From contig UQDO01000005.1 in NCBI GenBank assembly GCA_900539855.1, forward strand, positions 4,922 to 68,921: DNA of 64,000 bases. The letters run 5' to 3'. The notes under the pieces were generated by a model. It was not told the origin of the DNA. It worked only from the letters and a program-made list of their open reading frames with translations, and did not search any database. Positions 51,087 through 59,810 of the stretch are shown one piece after another. The position numbers and the translations under genes are program-made. This stretch comes from an uncultured Oscillospiraceae bacterium. Lineage in GTDB: Bacteria; Bacillota; Clostridia; Oscillospirales; Acutalibacteraceae. Position 1 is the first letter of the stretch; every line of letters begins with the position of its first letter.

Positions 51087-51938
51087 TTAGACGACCGAGA
51101 GTATAATATCGCTTTCTATTTCAGGCTGCAAAACGATATTAAGTGCACTCGATATGACCTTTGCCGATTTTTCTATCAGCCTGTCGATATCGCGCGGCGT
51201 CACCACCATAGGCTCATGCTCCGGATCACCCCTGCCGGTCAGATCGCTGCAAAGAGTGTATGCGTCGACAACGGTCGGAACGCCTATCGTGAAGCAGTCG
51301 ACGCCTATCGTCTTTTTGCTTATCTCGCTCCTTGCATTGCCAACGCCCGACCCCGGAGATATGCCTGTATTGCTTATCTGAACGGTGCTGCCAAGCCTTG
51401 ACACCTCTCTTGCAGCCAATGCATCCACAAGTATCACAGCGCTTGGTCTCGTGCGTTCCACGGCTCCGTCTATTATTTCCTTCACTTCAATACCTGTCTG
51501 CCCCAAAACGCCGGGAGATAAAATGCATACGGGTCTCAAGCCCTTAAGACCTATTTTTTCGGCAAGCTCTCTGCCGATATGCCTTGTAGCAAGCACATCT
51601 TCGGCGACCTTTGGTCCGAGCGCGTCGGGCGTTACCGTTTTGTTTCCGATTCCTACCACCATCACATTGCTGTTTTTCTCTCCAAGCAGCTTTTTTAGTT
51701 CTGATACGAGCAGATCGCGGAGTTCCTCTGTCTCAAATATATCAATGCCTTTGGCTGTCTCAAGCGTTATATAGGTGCCGCACGGCTTGCCGAGCATTTC
51801 CTCCGCCTCTTTGGTGCTTATTGCGACCTCTGACACATCTATATGTCCGCTGCTTCTTTTTGATACGGATATTCCGTCAGATGAATTTTGCTTATCGGCG
51901 GCAAATTCGGTTGCAAGGTCGGTTCTTATATTGATAGG
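51087..51938 (-). CDS. gpr: germination protease GPR, probable AUC start
   Basis: The protein degrades small acid-soluble spore proteins at germination. Blocks include VVGIGNKTVTPDALGP, LSPGVLGQTGIE, VILVDALAAR and QISNTGISPGSGVGNARSEI. Standard start calling gives 51836, but the frame is open upstream and encodes the conserved GPR N-terminus NIRTDLATEFAADKQ. No ATG, GTG or TTG precedes it before tandem TGA stops; the codon before Asn is ATC (51938-51936 region), giving about 283 residues. Either AUC is used or an indel hides an upstream ATG (51944-51947 has ATGATG in another frame). Confidence 0.88.
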   Translation of the reverse strand, partial: PINIRTDLATEFAADKQNSSDGISVSKRSSGHIDVSEVAISTKEAEEMLGKPCGTYITLETAKGIDIFETEELRDLLVSELKKLLGEKNSNVMVVGIGNKTVTPDALGPKVAEDVLATRHIGRELAEKIGLKGLRPVCILSPGVLGQTGIEVKEIIDGAVERTRPSAVILVDALAAREVSRLGSTVQISNTGISPGSGVGNARSEISKKTIGVDCFTIGVPTVVDAYTLCSDLTGRGDPEHEPMVVTPRDIDRLIEKSAKVISSALNIVLQPEIESDIILSVV

Positions 51939-52076
51939 TCATCATTCCTTTGCATTTAAACTTCAGGGTTTATAAATATTTTTGTCACTTTTATATGCTA
52001 TATTCCGCTTTTGAAGGAACACTTTAAGTCTCACATATATTATTGATCATAAACTTTAAATTTTTTAAAAAAAGTG

Positions 52077-52105
52077 TTGCAATTTTGCCTCTTTAGTGGT
52101 ATCAT
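52077..52105 (+). promoter_or_regulatory. promoter for rpsT
   Basis: TTGCAA (52077-52082) and TATCAT (52100-52105) are 17 bases apart; the leader to the start codon is about 57 bases and contains a short GCGCC/GGCGC-type repeat (52124-52140). Confidence 0.75.
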
Positions 52106-52168
52106 ATACTCGCTGTGATTTGCGCCGTACATTGCGGCGCAGGTAATTTCTAAGAGGAGGTGGAATTT

Positions 52169-52432
52169 ATGCCTAACATCAAATCCGCCAAAAAGCGCGT
52201 ACTTATCGCAGAAGCAAACAGCATGCGTAACAAGAGCTATAATTCAGCACTCAAGACCGCTATCAAGAAGGCTGACGCCGCTATTGAGAGCAATGCAGCC
52301 GACAAGGCTGATGCAGTCAAGGTCGCTGTAAAGAAGATCGATCAGGCTGTCAACAAGGGTATCCTTCATAAGAATACCGCTGCCAGAAAGAAGTCTGCTC
52401 TTGTCGTTCGTCTTAACAAGACAAATGCATAA
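52169..52432 (+). CDS. rpsT: 30S ribosomal protein S20
   Basis: The 87-residue basic helical protein begins PNIKSAKKRV and ends NTAARKKSALVVRLNK, both diagnostic of S20, which binds 16S rRNA early in assembly. ATG 52169 lies 6-7 bases after GAGGAGGTGG; the frame from 52160 is not the start. It is monocistronic, with its own promoter and terminator. Confidence 0.96.
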   Translation: MPNIKSAKKRVLIAEANSMRNKSYNSALKTAIKKADAAIESNAADKADAVKVAVKKIDQAVNKGILHKNTAARKKSALVVRLNKTNA

Positions 52433-52463
52433 TCCGACGAATATCAAAGCATGACGAAATAAC

Positions 52464-52496
52464 GGCTGCCGCATCAAGCGGCAGCCTTTTTCGTTT
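52464..52496 (+). terminator. terminator after rpsT
   Basis: GGCTGCCGC (52464-52472) and GCGGCAGCC (52478-52486) pair around ATCAA and are followed by TTTTTCGTTTTT. The stem overlaps the end of the convergent symporter gene. Confidence 0.9.
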
Positions 52497-53784
52497 TTAT
52501 GCGCCCTATATTCTTCGGCAGCGCGCGGCTGCCGGCATATAAAAGCATCGACGCATTGGGTATAAGCATGGTGCTGTTGAAAAGATCGGTCAGCAGCCAT
52601 ATTATATCACCGCTTAAAATATTTGAGAGCGGTACAAATGCAAGAAAGAAGATTATGTAAATCTTTCTTGCGGCAGCGCTGTCGCTCAGATACTGTAATG
52701 ATTTTATACCGTAAAACGACCAGCCGACTATAGACGCAAAAGCAAAGCAGTAAGCTGAGATGCAAAGCACCTTAAGCCCTGCGCTGCCGAAGGTATCCTC
52801 AAATATCCTGCATACAAGGGTGAAAGGCTCAGTGCTTAACCCTAAACGGTAGATGTCGGACGACAGCACCGCAAGTGCCGTCAGCATACAGACTACGACT
52901 GTATCGACAAAAACCTCCACTATCCCCCAGCACCCCTGCGAGTGAGGATCGGTAACCTTAGCTGAACAATGGGCTATCGGTGCGCTGCCGAGCCCCGCTT
53001 CGTTGGTGAACAGTCCCCTCATCACGCCGGTCCTCAGTGCCACGGCAAGTACCGATCCGCAAAATCCGCCTGCAATTCCTTTAAAGCCAAACGCCGAAGT
53101 TATGACAGAAAGCAGCGCTGACGGCACGTTGTTTATATTCGCTATAATTATACCTATTGTGGCTATGATATAAAAAACCGACATAAGCGGCACGAAAACG
53201 GCTGAGAAGTTCTGATACAGCTTATCCTTGCCGAATATTATTATGCCGAGGAGAGGCACGGTTATCAAAGTGACCGGCAAAAAGCCCAACCCGAATCCCA
53301 GCCTTGCAAATTCATATACCGATTTTGACTGCAGAATATTTCCCGATAAAAACGATCCTACACAGCATGCGGCGGCGAACAAAGCCCCAAGGCGCTTAAA
53401 AGGTCCTCGAAACATGCTCTCCATCACATACATCGGCCCGCCGCACTGCCGGTTATTATCATTTGCATCCTTGACCGATATATATATTTCTGCGTATTTT
53501 GTCATCATGCCTATAAACGCAAACAGAAGCATCCAGAAAACTGCGCCGGGACCGCCGACACATATAGCCGATGCGACTCCCACGATGTTGCCTATTCCTA
53601 TTGTACTGCCCAAAGCTATGGACATAGCTTTAAAACCGTCCGGGTTTCTCTCCTTTACAAGCTTCCCAACGGTGCACTTTACGATATCCCCAGGTCTTTT
53701 AAAGACGTAAAACCCGCTTTTGACGGTAAATAAAACGCCGCACAATGTCAGCAGTACCGCACAGTAAAATGTAAGAAAAGACAT
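52474..53784 (-). CDS. sodium:alanine symporter family (AGCS) protein
   Basis: The 436-residue protein has about ten spans and family blocks SIALGSTIGIGNIVGVASAI (split here), GGPGAVFWM, NDNNRQCGGPMYVME and GLFTNEAGLGSAPIAH. AGCS proteins take up alanine, glycine or related amino acids with Na+. ATG 53784 (MSFLTFYCAV) is chosen because it begins the first span and follows GGGTGAT; the open frame continues 57 codons further upstream without support. Confidence 0.93.
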   Translation of the reverse strand: MSFLTFYCAVLLTLCGVLFTVKSGFYVFKRPGDIVKCTVGKLVKERNPDGFKAMSIALGSTIGIGNIVGVASAICVGGPGAVFWMLLFAFIGMMTKYAEIYISVKDANDNNRQCGGPMYVMESMFRGPFKRLGALFAAACCVGSFLSGNILQSKSVYEFARLGFGLGFLPVTLITVPLLGIIIFGKDKLYQNFSAVFVPLMSVFYIIATIGIIIANINNVPSALLSVITSAFGFKGIAGGFCGSVLAVALRTGVMRGLFTNEAGLGSAPIAHCSAKVTDPHSQGCWGIVEVFVDTVVVCMLTALAVLSSDIYRLGLSTEPFTLVCRIFEDTFGSAGLKVLCISAYCFAFASIVGWSFYGIKSLQYLSDSAAARKIYIIFFLAFVPLSNILSGDIIWLLTDLFNSTMLIPNASMLLYAGSRALPKNIGRIKTKKAAA

Positions 53785-53834
53785 AAAAATATCACCCGTA
53801 TATACTATTCGTACAAACGGGTGATTATTATTAT

Positions 53835-54719
53835 TTATGCCTTTGTCTTGTCGGTCTTTACCGTAACGGTAGCAATAGGCGCCGTGTTCCTTTTGACAAC
53901 GACGCGGTCGTAGTATTTTTTGAACGACACACGTCCCATAAACCTGTAGGAACATTTCCTGCAGCAGAATTCCGCTCTGAACGACTGCCCTTTAAACACC
54001 CACGGCGTAAGCCTTGTAGCATTGCTTTTGCATTTATCACACACAAATTCAAGCTTTTGACGGTTAATAAGCGGACTTTCAATGTCCTTTATTATATACG
54101 CCTTGAATGTTAGCCTGTCATAAAAATCGGAGGCTTTCGTGTCGGTCACAAAATTATTGAACCGCTTTTTGTTGAATACCTTACGCAGTATCTCCGCACA
54201 AAGCAGGCTGTCGTCAAGGGCACGATGAAGTCCTATGCCGTCAATAGGTATGGCGAGCGACAGCGCCGCGTTTGCGACCGATATCTGCGATGTAATTGTA
54301 TGCCCCGCCGCTATCATTTCGCTTTGGACATATTTCTGCAGATCTGCGTACATGCCTATAAACGGCACAGAGCCTAAGTTGCGGCGGAGTTTGAAATTAT
54401 CAAGCAGCACATAAAGGTCGGAATTGCTCCAGGTCATGGTCACGGCGTCATTGCCTGCCCATTCGGTGTACAGATCGACCGCCTGATCAAAGGTCATACC
54501 GTTTTTTTGCATTTCCTCGGTGGTGATATTGGTCAGCCGCTGAAACCTGCTCGACAGCTTTTTTGTGAAGGTGGAGCGTATAAGCGCGGTAAACCGCGAG
54601 ATCTCATTAAGGTTCTCGTCAAGCTTTACAGCGCCTATCTCTATAAGCTCGTTAAACGATCTGCTGCCAATCTTATAATACGTCGTGATCCATTCATTAT
54701 CGAGAATTATATATTCCAT
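53835..54719 (-). CDS. DEDDh 3'-5' exonuclease with C-terminal zinc-ribbon-like tail
   Basis: The 294-residue protein has the exonuclease core: ILDNEW (Asp and Glu of ExoI), a middle block with Asp (DLYVLLDNF), and HRALDDSLLCAEIL (His and Asp of ExoIII). The last 80 residues hold CDKC and CCRKC, likely a metal ribbon, and a basic Val/Thr-rich end. It resembles ExoX/RNase T-like proteins; whether DNA or RNA is cut is unknown. It ends 3 bases before the typA start on the same strand (typA lies upstream). Confidence 0.82.
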   Translation of the reverse strand: MEYIILDNEWITTYYKIGSRSFNELIEIGAVKLDENLNEISRFTALIRSTFTKKLSSRFQRLTNITTEEMQKNGMTFDQAVDLYTEWAGNDAVTMTWSNSDLYVLLDNFKLRRNLGSVPFIGMYADLQKYVQSEMIAAGHTITSQISVANAALSLAIPIDGIGLHRALDDSLLCAEILRKVFNKKRFNNFVTDTKASDFYDRLTFKAYIIKDIESPLINRQKLEFVCDKCKSNATRLTPWVFKGQSFRAEFCCRKCSYRFMGRVSFKKYYDRVVVKRNTAPIATVTVKTDKTKA

Positions 54720-54722
54720 TGC

Positions 54723-56546
54723 TTACTTTTTAAGTTTGCTTTCAGCCTTCATACGCAGTTCCTTGTCAAGTATGCGTTTACGCAGGCGTATGCTTTTCGG
54801 CGTTATCTCAACAAGCTCGTCAGACTTGATAAATTCAAGGCTCTGCTCAAGACTCATAACAGACGGAGGCGTCAGCTTGAGGGCTTCGTCCGAACCTGCG
54901 GCACGCATGTTTGTGGCTGCCTTTTTCTTGCAGACGTTGCAGACGATATCCTCATTCTTCGGATTTTCTCCGACTATCATACCTTCGTAGACGGGAACGC
55001 CCGGTCCCACAAAAAGTCTGCCCCTCGACTGGGTGTTGAACAGACCGTAGCCGGTCGTTTCGCCGGTTTCATGAACGATTATGGAGCCGGTCATACGGTT
55101 TTCAATATCGCCCTTGTACTCCTCATATCCGTGGAAGATGTGATTCATTATACCGTTTCCGTTGGTATCGGTCAAAAACTGTGAGCGATAGCCTATAAGT
55201 CCTCTTGCAGGTATCAGAAACTCAAGATGGCTGAGCCCGGTCTCTCTTGTGCCCATATTCTGGATATCGGCATGTCTGGTGCCCAGTCTTTCCATGACTG
55301 CGCCGACATATTCCTCCGGCACCTCTATCATAAGCAGCTCAATAGGCTCTAACTTCTTGCCGTTTTCGTATTTATAAATGACCTCGGGCGGAGACACCTG
55401 GAATTCATACCCCTGACGGCGCATAGTCTCTATAAGTATCGAAAGATGCAGCTCGCCGCGTCCGCTTACCTTGAAGGTATCGGCTGAATCGGTCTCCTCA
55501 ACACGCATGCTGACGTTGGTCTCAACCTCCTTGAAAAGACGGTCACGAAGATTTCTCGAGGTGACAAACTTTCCTTCCCTGCCGGCAAACGGAGAATTGT
55601 TTACCATGAAGTTCATAGAAAGGGTCGGTTCGTCTATCTTGACAAACGGCAGCGGCTCAATATGCTCGGGGTCACACACGGTTTCGCCTATATTCAGTCC
55701 GACAATACCGGCGACCGAAACAAGATCACCGAACGGAGCCTCATCGACCTCAACACGTCTTAAGCCCTCAAACAGGAACAGTTTGGTTATTTTAACAAGA
55801 GAATGTGTGCCGTCGGTGTGGCAGAGTGCAACATTCTGCCCTACCTTTATGCTGCCTCTCTCGACCCTGCCGACGCCGATGCGTCCGATATAGTCATCAT
55901 AATCTATATTTGAGAAAAGGACCTGTGTGGGACCGTTGGGATCACCTTTGGGCGGCTCGATCTCCTTTAATATGGTGTCAAACAGCGGTTTAAGGTCAGT
56001 ACCCTTGACATCGGGATCAAACGACGCGTAGCCGTCACGTCCCGAAGCGTAAACGACCGGAAATTCTATCTGCGAATCGTCAGCGCCAAGCTCAATGAAA
56101 AGATCGAGAACCTCGTCGACGACCTCGGCAGGTCTTGCCATGGGGCGGTCGATCTTATTGACGACAACTATAGCCTTTTTGCCAAGTCCGAGCGCCTTCT
56201 TAAGAACGAATCTCGTCTGCGGCATACAGCCCTCAAAAGCATCAACAAGCAGCACAACTCCGTCGACCATCATCAGTATACGCTCGACCTCACCGCCGAA
56301 ATCAGCATGTCCGGGAGTATCGACAATATTTATCTTAACGCCGTTGTACATAACGCTCGTATTCTTTGAAAGAATTGTAATGCCGCGTTCGCGCTCAAGA
56401 TCGTTAGAGTCCATAACACGCTCTGCGACCTGCTCGTTCTGTCTGAACGTACCGCTCTGCTTTAAAAGCTGATCGACCAGCGTAGTCTTACCGTGGTCAA
56501 CATGGGCGATTATCGCTACGTTTCTTATATTTTCTGCTGACTGCAT
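54723..56546 (-). CDS. typA: ribosome-associated GTPase TypA/BipA
   Basis: The 607-residue translation GTPase has IIAHVDHGKTTLVDQLL (G1), RERGITI (G2), VDTPGHADFGGEVER (G3), VVNKIDRP (G4), an EF-G-like domain series and the BipA-specific C-terminus with RGLIGYRSQFLTDTNGNG. It acts in ribosome assembly and stress growth. Promoter TTGTTT-17-TATAAT lies at 56609-56581 on the minus strand. Confidence 0.97.
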   Translation of the reverse strand: MQSAENIRNVAIIAHVDHGKTTLVDQLLKQSGTFRQNEQVAERVMDSNDLERERGITILSKNTSVMYNGVKINIVDTPGHADFGGEVERILMMVDGVVLLVDAFEGCMPQTRFVLKKALGLGKKAIVVVNKIDRPMARPAEVVDEVLDLFIELGADDSQIEFPVVYASGRDGYASFDPDVKGTDLKPLFDTILKEIEPPKGDPNGPTQVLFSNIDYDDYIGRIGVGRVERGSIKVGQNVALCHTDGTHSLVKITKLFLFEGLRRVEVDEAPFGDLVSVAGIVGLNIGETVCDPEHIEPLPFVKIDEPTLSMNFMVNNSPFAGREGKFVTSRNLRDRLFKEVETNVSMRVEETDSADTFKVSGRGELHLSILIETMRRQGYEFQVSPPEVIYKYENGKKLEPIELLMIEVPEEYVGAVMERLGTRHADIQNMGTRETGLSHLEFLIPARGLIGYRSQFLTDTNGNGIMNHIFHGYEEYKGDIENRMTGSIIVHETGETTGYGLFNTQSRGRLFVGPGVPVYEGMIVGENPKNEDIVCNVCKKKAATNMRAAGSDEALKLTPPSVMSLEQSLEFIKSDELVEITPKSIRLRKRILDKELRMKAESKLKK

Positions 56547-56580
56547 AATTCCAACTTCCCATCATTTTGATAACTTATAT

Positions 56581-56609
56581 ATTATACCAAAGCATTGCAA
56601 AATAAACAA
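56581..56609 (-). promoter_or_regulatory. promoter for typA
   Basis: On the minus strand TTGTTT (56609-56604) and TATAAT (56586-56581) are 17 bases apart, 34 bases before typA. Confidence 0.72.
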
Positions 56610-56692
56610 TAATATATTAGTCGAAATTTAGAGAAAAATAGTATCATGATTTATTGATTTTAACAACTGACCTCTTTATCCCAAAAGAAAAT

Positions 56693-56718
56693 GCAGCATA
56701 GCAGGGATACTATGCTGC
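56693..56718 (-). terminator. terminator of the malic enzyme gene
   Basis: GCAGCATAG (56693-56701) pairs with CTATGCTGC (56710-56718); on the minus strand a TTTTCTTTT tail follows. It starts 8 bases past the malic enzyme stop. Confidence 0.85.
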
Positions 56719-56725
56719 ACAATTA

Positions 56726-57877
56726 TCATTTATTTGCGAATTTCTCGACCTCTGCTGCAACGGCATCAGCCACTCTCGAGTCGAATATCGACGGGATTAT
56801 GTATTCGCTTGACAGTTCCTCGTCGCTTACTATAGACGCCACAGCCCTTGCGGCTGCCTCCTTCATTTCATCGGTTATCGCTCTGGCACGCGCCTTGAGT
56901 GCGCCTTTAAAAATGCCGGGAAATACAAGAACATTGTTTATCTGATTATGATAATCGCTTCTGCCGGTGCCAACGACCCTGGCACCGCCTGCTAACGCTT
57001 CTTCGGGCATGATCTCAGGCACAGGATTTGCCATTGCAAAAACGATACCGTCATTCATCCCGGCTACCATATCGCGCGTTATGACACCCGGTGCCGATAC
57101 GCCCACCAAAACATCGGCGCCTTTGAGTGCCTCCCTTACATCGCCGCGAAGCATTCTGGGATTGGTCATATTCGCAAGCTCGCGGCGTGCAGGGTTGAGA
57201 TCCTCCATATCTCTCGACAGCATACCGTACAATCCGCACACTATGACCTCACCAAAATTCATTTTCAGTATCAGCTTTGCAATTGCGGTACCGGCGGCGC
57301 CGTCACCGTTAATGACTATCTTCAATTTGCCCATCTTTTTGCCGGTAAGCTTTACGGCATTCAAAAGTGCCGCACAAACAACAACGGCTGTTCCATGCTG
57401 ATCGTCATGGAAAACCGGGATATCGCACATTTCCTTTAGTCTCCGCTCAACCTCGAAACATTGCGGAGCGGCAATATCCTCAAGATTTATTCCGCCGAAG
57501 CTTTTTGATATCAGATAAGCGGTGTTTACAATTTCATCGGTATCATGCGAATCAATGCATATCGGGAAAGCGTCGACATCGCCGAACTTTTTAAACAGCG
57601 CACATTTGCCCTCCATGACGGGCATGGCAGCCGCAGCGCCAATATCGCCAAGACCGAGAACCGCCGTTCCGTTTGTAATTACTGCCACCATTTTTCCGCG
57701 GCGTGTAAGCTGGAACGATTTGCTGTAATCCTTCGCTATCTCAAGGCACGGTTCGGCAACTCCGGGTGTATACGCAAGGCTTAATTCTTCTCTTGTTTCA
57801 AGCGGTGCCCTTGTGACGACCTCGATCTTCCCGCCCAGATCATAATGTAGTGCAAGTGCTTTTTCCTTCAATGTCAT
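56726..57877 (-). CDS. NAD(P)-dependent malic enzyme
   Basis: The 383-residue protein has the short bacterial malic-enzyme pattern: LSLAYTPGVAEPCLEI, GTAVLGLGDIGAAAAMPVMEGK (split), IAAPQCFEVE, PVFHDDQHGTAVV, a Rossmann GDGAAGTAI loop and FAMANPVPEI. It decarboxylates malate to pyruvate. ATG 57877 (MTLKEKAL) follows GGAGG; the frame from 57934 is an overlong call. The gene stands alone with its own promoter. Confidence 0.95.
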   Translation of the reverse strand: MTLKEKALALHYDLGGKIEVVTRAPLETREELSLAYTPGVAEPCLEIAKDYSKSFQLTRRGKMVAVITNGTAVLGLGDIGAAAAMPVMEGKCALFKKFGDVDAFPICIDSHDTDEIVNTAYLISKSFGGINLEDIAAPQCFEVERRLKEMCDIPVFHDDQHGTAVVVCAALLNAVKLTGKKMGKLKIVINGDGAAGTAIAKLILKMNFGEVIVCGLYGMLSRDMEDLNPARRELANMTNPRMLRGDVREALKGADVLVGVSAPGVITRDMVAGMNDGIVFAMANPVPEIMPEEALAGGARVVGTGRSDYHNQINNVLVFPGIFKGALKARARAITDEMKEAAARAVASIVSDEELSSEYIIPSIFDSRVADAVAAEVEKFANK

Positions 57878-57960
57878 TATATTTTTCCTCCATAAGCTAT
57901 TAAAAAATATTAAGCCGCAATAAACAAATCGCATAATATTTTCTAAAAAATAACAAAATT

Positions 57961-57989
57961 ATTGTATCATTTCACAGGGTGTTTGTCAA
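57961..57989 (-). promoter_or_regulatory. promoter for the malic enzyme gene
   Basis: On the minus strand TTGACA (57989-57984) and TACAAT (57966-57961) are 17 bases apart, about 84 bases before the start codon. Confidence 0.78.
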
Positions 57990-58039
57990 CTTAAATAAGT
58001 TTTTAACAATCTTGCGTTATGTAAACTAAAGCAGCATAA

Positions 58040-58074
58040 AAAAAGACCCTGTCGATAATATCGACAAGGTCTTT
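58040..58074 (-). terminator. terminator of tRNA-Lys
   Basis: Read on the minus strand, AGACCTTGTCGAT pairs with ATCGACAGGGTCT (one G-T pair) and is followed by seven T. It lies directly behind the CCA end of tRNA-Lys. Confidence 0.9.
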
Positions 58075-58150
58075 TGGTGAGCTATCGGGGAATCGAACCC
58101 CGGACACCTTGATTAAAAGTCAAGTGCTCTGCCAGCTGAGCTAATAACTC
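58075..58150 (-). tRNA. tRNA-Lys (anticodon TTT)
   Basis: The 76-base minus-strand sequence begins GAGTTAT and ends ATAGCTC-A-CCA (acceptor stem with one G-T pair). The anticodon arm CTTGA-CTTTTAA-TCAAG shows TTT, and the T-arm is CGGGGTTCGATTCCCCG. CCA is encoded. Promoter and terminator flank it closely. Confidence 0.96.
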
Positions 58151-58172
58151 ATGCCCTTACGGAACTTTGAAT

Positions 58173-58201
58173 ATTATATCAACTGACAGCCGATTTGTCA
58201 A
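58173..58201 (-). promoter_or_regulatory. promoter for tRNA-Lys
   Basis: On the minus strand TTGACA (58201-58196) and TATAAT (58178-58173) are 17 bases apart: near-perfect consensus. Confidence 0.85.
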
Positions 58202-58233
58202 CACTAAATTTCAAATAAAGCAAATTTTTAGTT

Positions 58234-58467
58234 TTATTTATTGATAATACTCATTCCGAGAAAGAAAATGCCGACAGTAACTGATGCAGCCGATACAAAC
58301 AGTGCCAGGGCTTTGAGCGCAGCGGCACACAATAGGTCGAAATTAGCTATTATTATAAATGAAGCCGCAAGTCCGGCGGCTACAAGCAAAAGCCCAATTA
58401 TAACCGAAAAGGGTCTGCCGAGGAATCCGTTTTTAAATGTTCCGTTATCTTTATACGATTCTTTCAT
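58234..58467 (-). CDS. small membrane protein, 77 aa
   Basis: No family is recognised. The protein has a polar N-terminus (KESYKDNGTFKNGF) and two membrane spans at about 20-40 and 48-72. ATG 58467 follows GGGGGCG; the frame from 58521 is longer but unsupported. It lies between rplT and tRNA-Lys with no obvious partner. Confidence 0.55.
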   Translation of the reverse strand: MKESYKDNGTFKNGFLGRPFSVIIGLLLVAAGLAASFIIIANFDLLCAAALKALALFVSAASVTVGIFFLGMSIINK

Positions 58468-58631
58468 ATCATGCGCCCCCGAGCATCTTTTATACACATA
58501 TTTTAAACCTTGCAGGTGCAAACAGTTACCTTACTTCTGTTAAATATATGCGCATTTAAAGTTAAGTGTTTTAAGCATATGTTAAGCTTAGGCTGGTAAG
58601 AGTCAAAAATTCAACTGTGCCGGGAGGTACA

Positions 58632-58662
58632 AAAAAACCGCCAAAGGAGACCCTTGGCGGTT
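58632..58662 (-). terminator. terminator of the infC-rpmI-rplT operon
   Basis: AACCGCCAAAGG and CCCTTGGCGGTT pair across AGA (58637-58662), and on the minus strand a run of seven T follows at 58637-58631. It lies 17 bases past the rplT stop. Confidence 0.9.
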
Positions 58663-58678
58663 AAGTACGTTTTGTCTA

Positions 58679-59032
58679 TTAAAGAGCTGCCTTTGCCTTT
58701 GCTGCAAGTGCTGCAAAAGCTGCTGCATCTTCAACTGCAAGCTCGGCAAGCATCTTACGGTTGATGTTGATGCCGGCCTTCTTGAGTCCGTTCATAAAGG
58801 TGGAATAGTTCATGCCGTTGATCTTTGCAGCGGCAGAAATTCTGGTGATCCACAGACGGCGGAAATCTCTCTTCTTCTGTCTGCGTCCGATATAGGCATA
58901 ATTGCCCGATTTCATAACTGCTTCTTTAGCAGTTTTAAAAAGCTTGGACTTTGCGCCAAAATAACCCTTGGCAAGCTTTAATGTCTTTTTTCTTCTCTTG
59001 CGCGTCATCATCGCGCCTTTAATACGTGCCAT
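58679..59032 (-). CDS. rplT: 50S ribosomal protein L20
   Basis: The 117-residue basic protein starts ARIKGAMMTRKRRKK and contains YIGRRQKKRDFRRLWITRI, the L20 signature. It is needed for 50S assembly and in Firmicutes also represses its own operon by binding the infC leader. GGAGG precedes the ATG. It is the last gene of infC-rpmI-rplT. Confidence 0.97.
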   Translation of the reverse strand: MARIKGAMMTRKRRKKTLKLAKGYFGAKSKLFKTAKEAVMKSGNYAYIGRRQKKRDFRRLWITRISAAAKINGMNYSTFMNGLKKAGININRKMLAELAVEDAAAFAALAAKAKAAL

Positions 59033-59067
59033 TTCAGCAACCTCCGTTTATGTTGATTAGCGTATCC

Positions 59068-59265
59068 TTATTTGTAAGGAATCATCTTTTTGACCTTTGC
59101 GACGTTGGTCACGTCAACAACGGCAGCCTGACGAAGATTTCTCTTGCGCTTGGTCGTTTTCTTATTAAGAATGTGCGACTTATAAGCGTGTGCGCGTTTT
59201 ACTTTTCCGAGCTTGGTAAGCTTAAAACGCTTTTTGGCACCGCTGTGTGTTTTGATCTTAGGCAT
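59068..59265 (-). CDS. rpmI: 50S ribosomal protein L35
   Basis: The 65-residue protein starts PKIKTHSGAKKRFKLT and has the AHAYKSHILNKKTTKRKRNLR block of L35. It lies between infC and rplT in the usual order; AGGAGGAAT precedes the start codon. Confidence 0.97.
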   Translation of the reverse strand: MPKIKTHSGAKKRFKLTKLGKVKRAHAYKSHILNKKTTKRKRNLRQAAVVDVTNVAKVKKMIPYK

Positions 59266-59294
59266 TGAATATTCCTCCTTAGAAATTTTGGCAA

Positions 59295-59810
59295 CTATTT
59301 GACCGGTTTAGGAGCAAGGAACATAAGCATGTTTCGTCCTTCCATTTTGGCAGGCTTTTCAACCACTGCAACATCGGCGCAGTAATCGGCGAACCTCGCC
59401 ATAACATCGGCACCGATCTCGGGATATCCGAGCTCTCTGCCGCGGAAGCGTATCGAAACCTTGACCTTATTACCTTCTGCAAGAAACCTCTTGGCGTGAT
59501 TTCCTTTGGTCTCAAAATCGTGAACATCGATCTTAAGTCCCAAACGGATCTCCTTGATATCAACTACCTTTTGGTTCTTCTTGGCTTCCTTCTCGCGCTT
59601 TGCCTGTTCAAAGCAATACTTGCCGTAGTCCATTATCTTACAGACCGGCGGAGTGGCGTTAGGAGCGATCAGAACAAGGTCGAGATCCTTTTCTGCTGCC
59701 TTTGAAAGCGCATCGCGACCCGACATCAGCCCAAGCTGTGAGCCGTCGGAATCAACAACACGGACTTCCTTTTCCCTGATTTCTTCATTAATACGCAGTT
59801 CCTTACCTAT
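59295..59810 (-). CDS. infC: translation initiation factor IF-3, AUA start
   Basis: The 171-residue protein matches IF-3: LRINEEIREKEVRVV, the NDYGKYCFEQ-like KIMDYGKYCFEQAKREKEAKKNQ linker and KVSIRFRGRELGYPEIG. IF-3 checks start-codon pairing on the 30S subunit. GGAGGTG at about 59824-59818 is followed after 7 bases by ATA (59810-59808), then GKELRINEE, which fits the family N-terminus. The TTG at 59831 lies before that site and would not use it. Non-AUG starts on infC (AUU, AUC, AUA) are known and give autoregulation by IF-3. Confidence 0.93.
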   Translation of the reverse strand: MGKELRINEEIREKEVRVVDSDGSQLGLMSGRDALSKAAEKDLDLVLIAPNATPPVCKIMDYGKYCFEQAKREKEAKKNQKVVDIKEIRLGLKIDVHDFETKGNHAKRFLAEGNKVKVSIRFRGRELGYPEIGADVMARFADYCADVAVVEKPAKMEGRNMLMFLAPKPVK

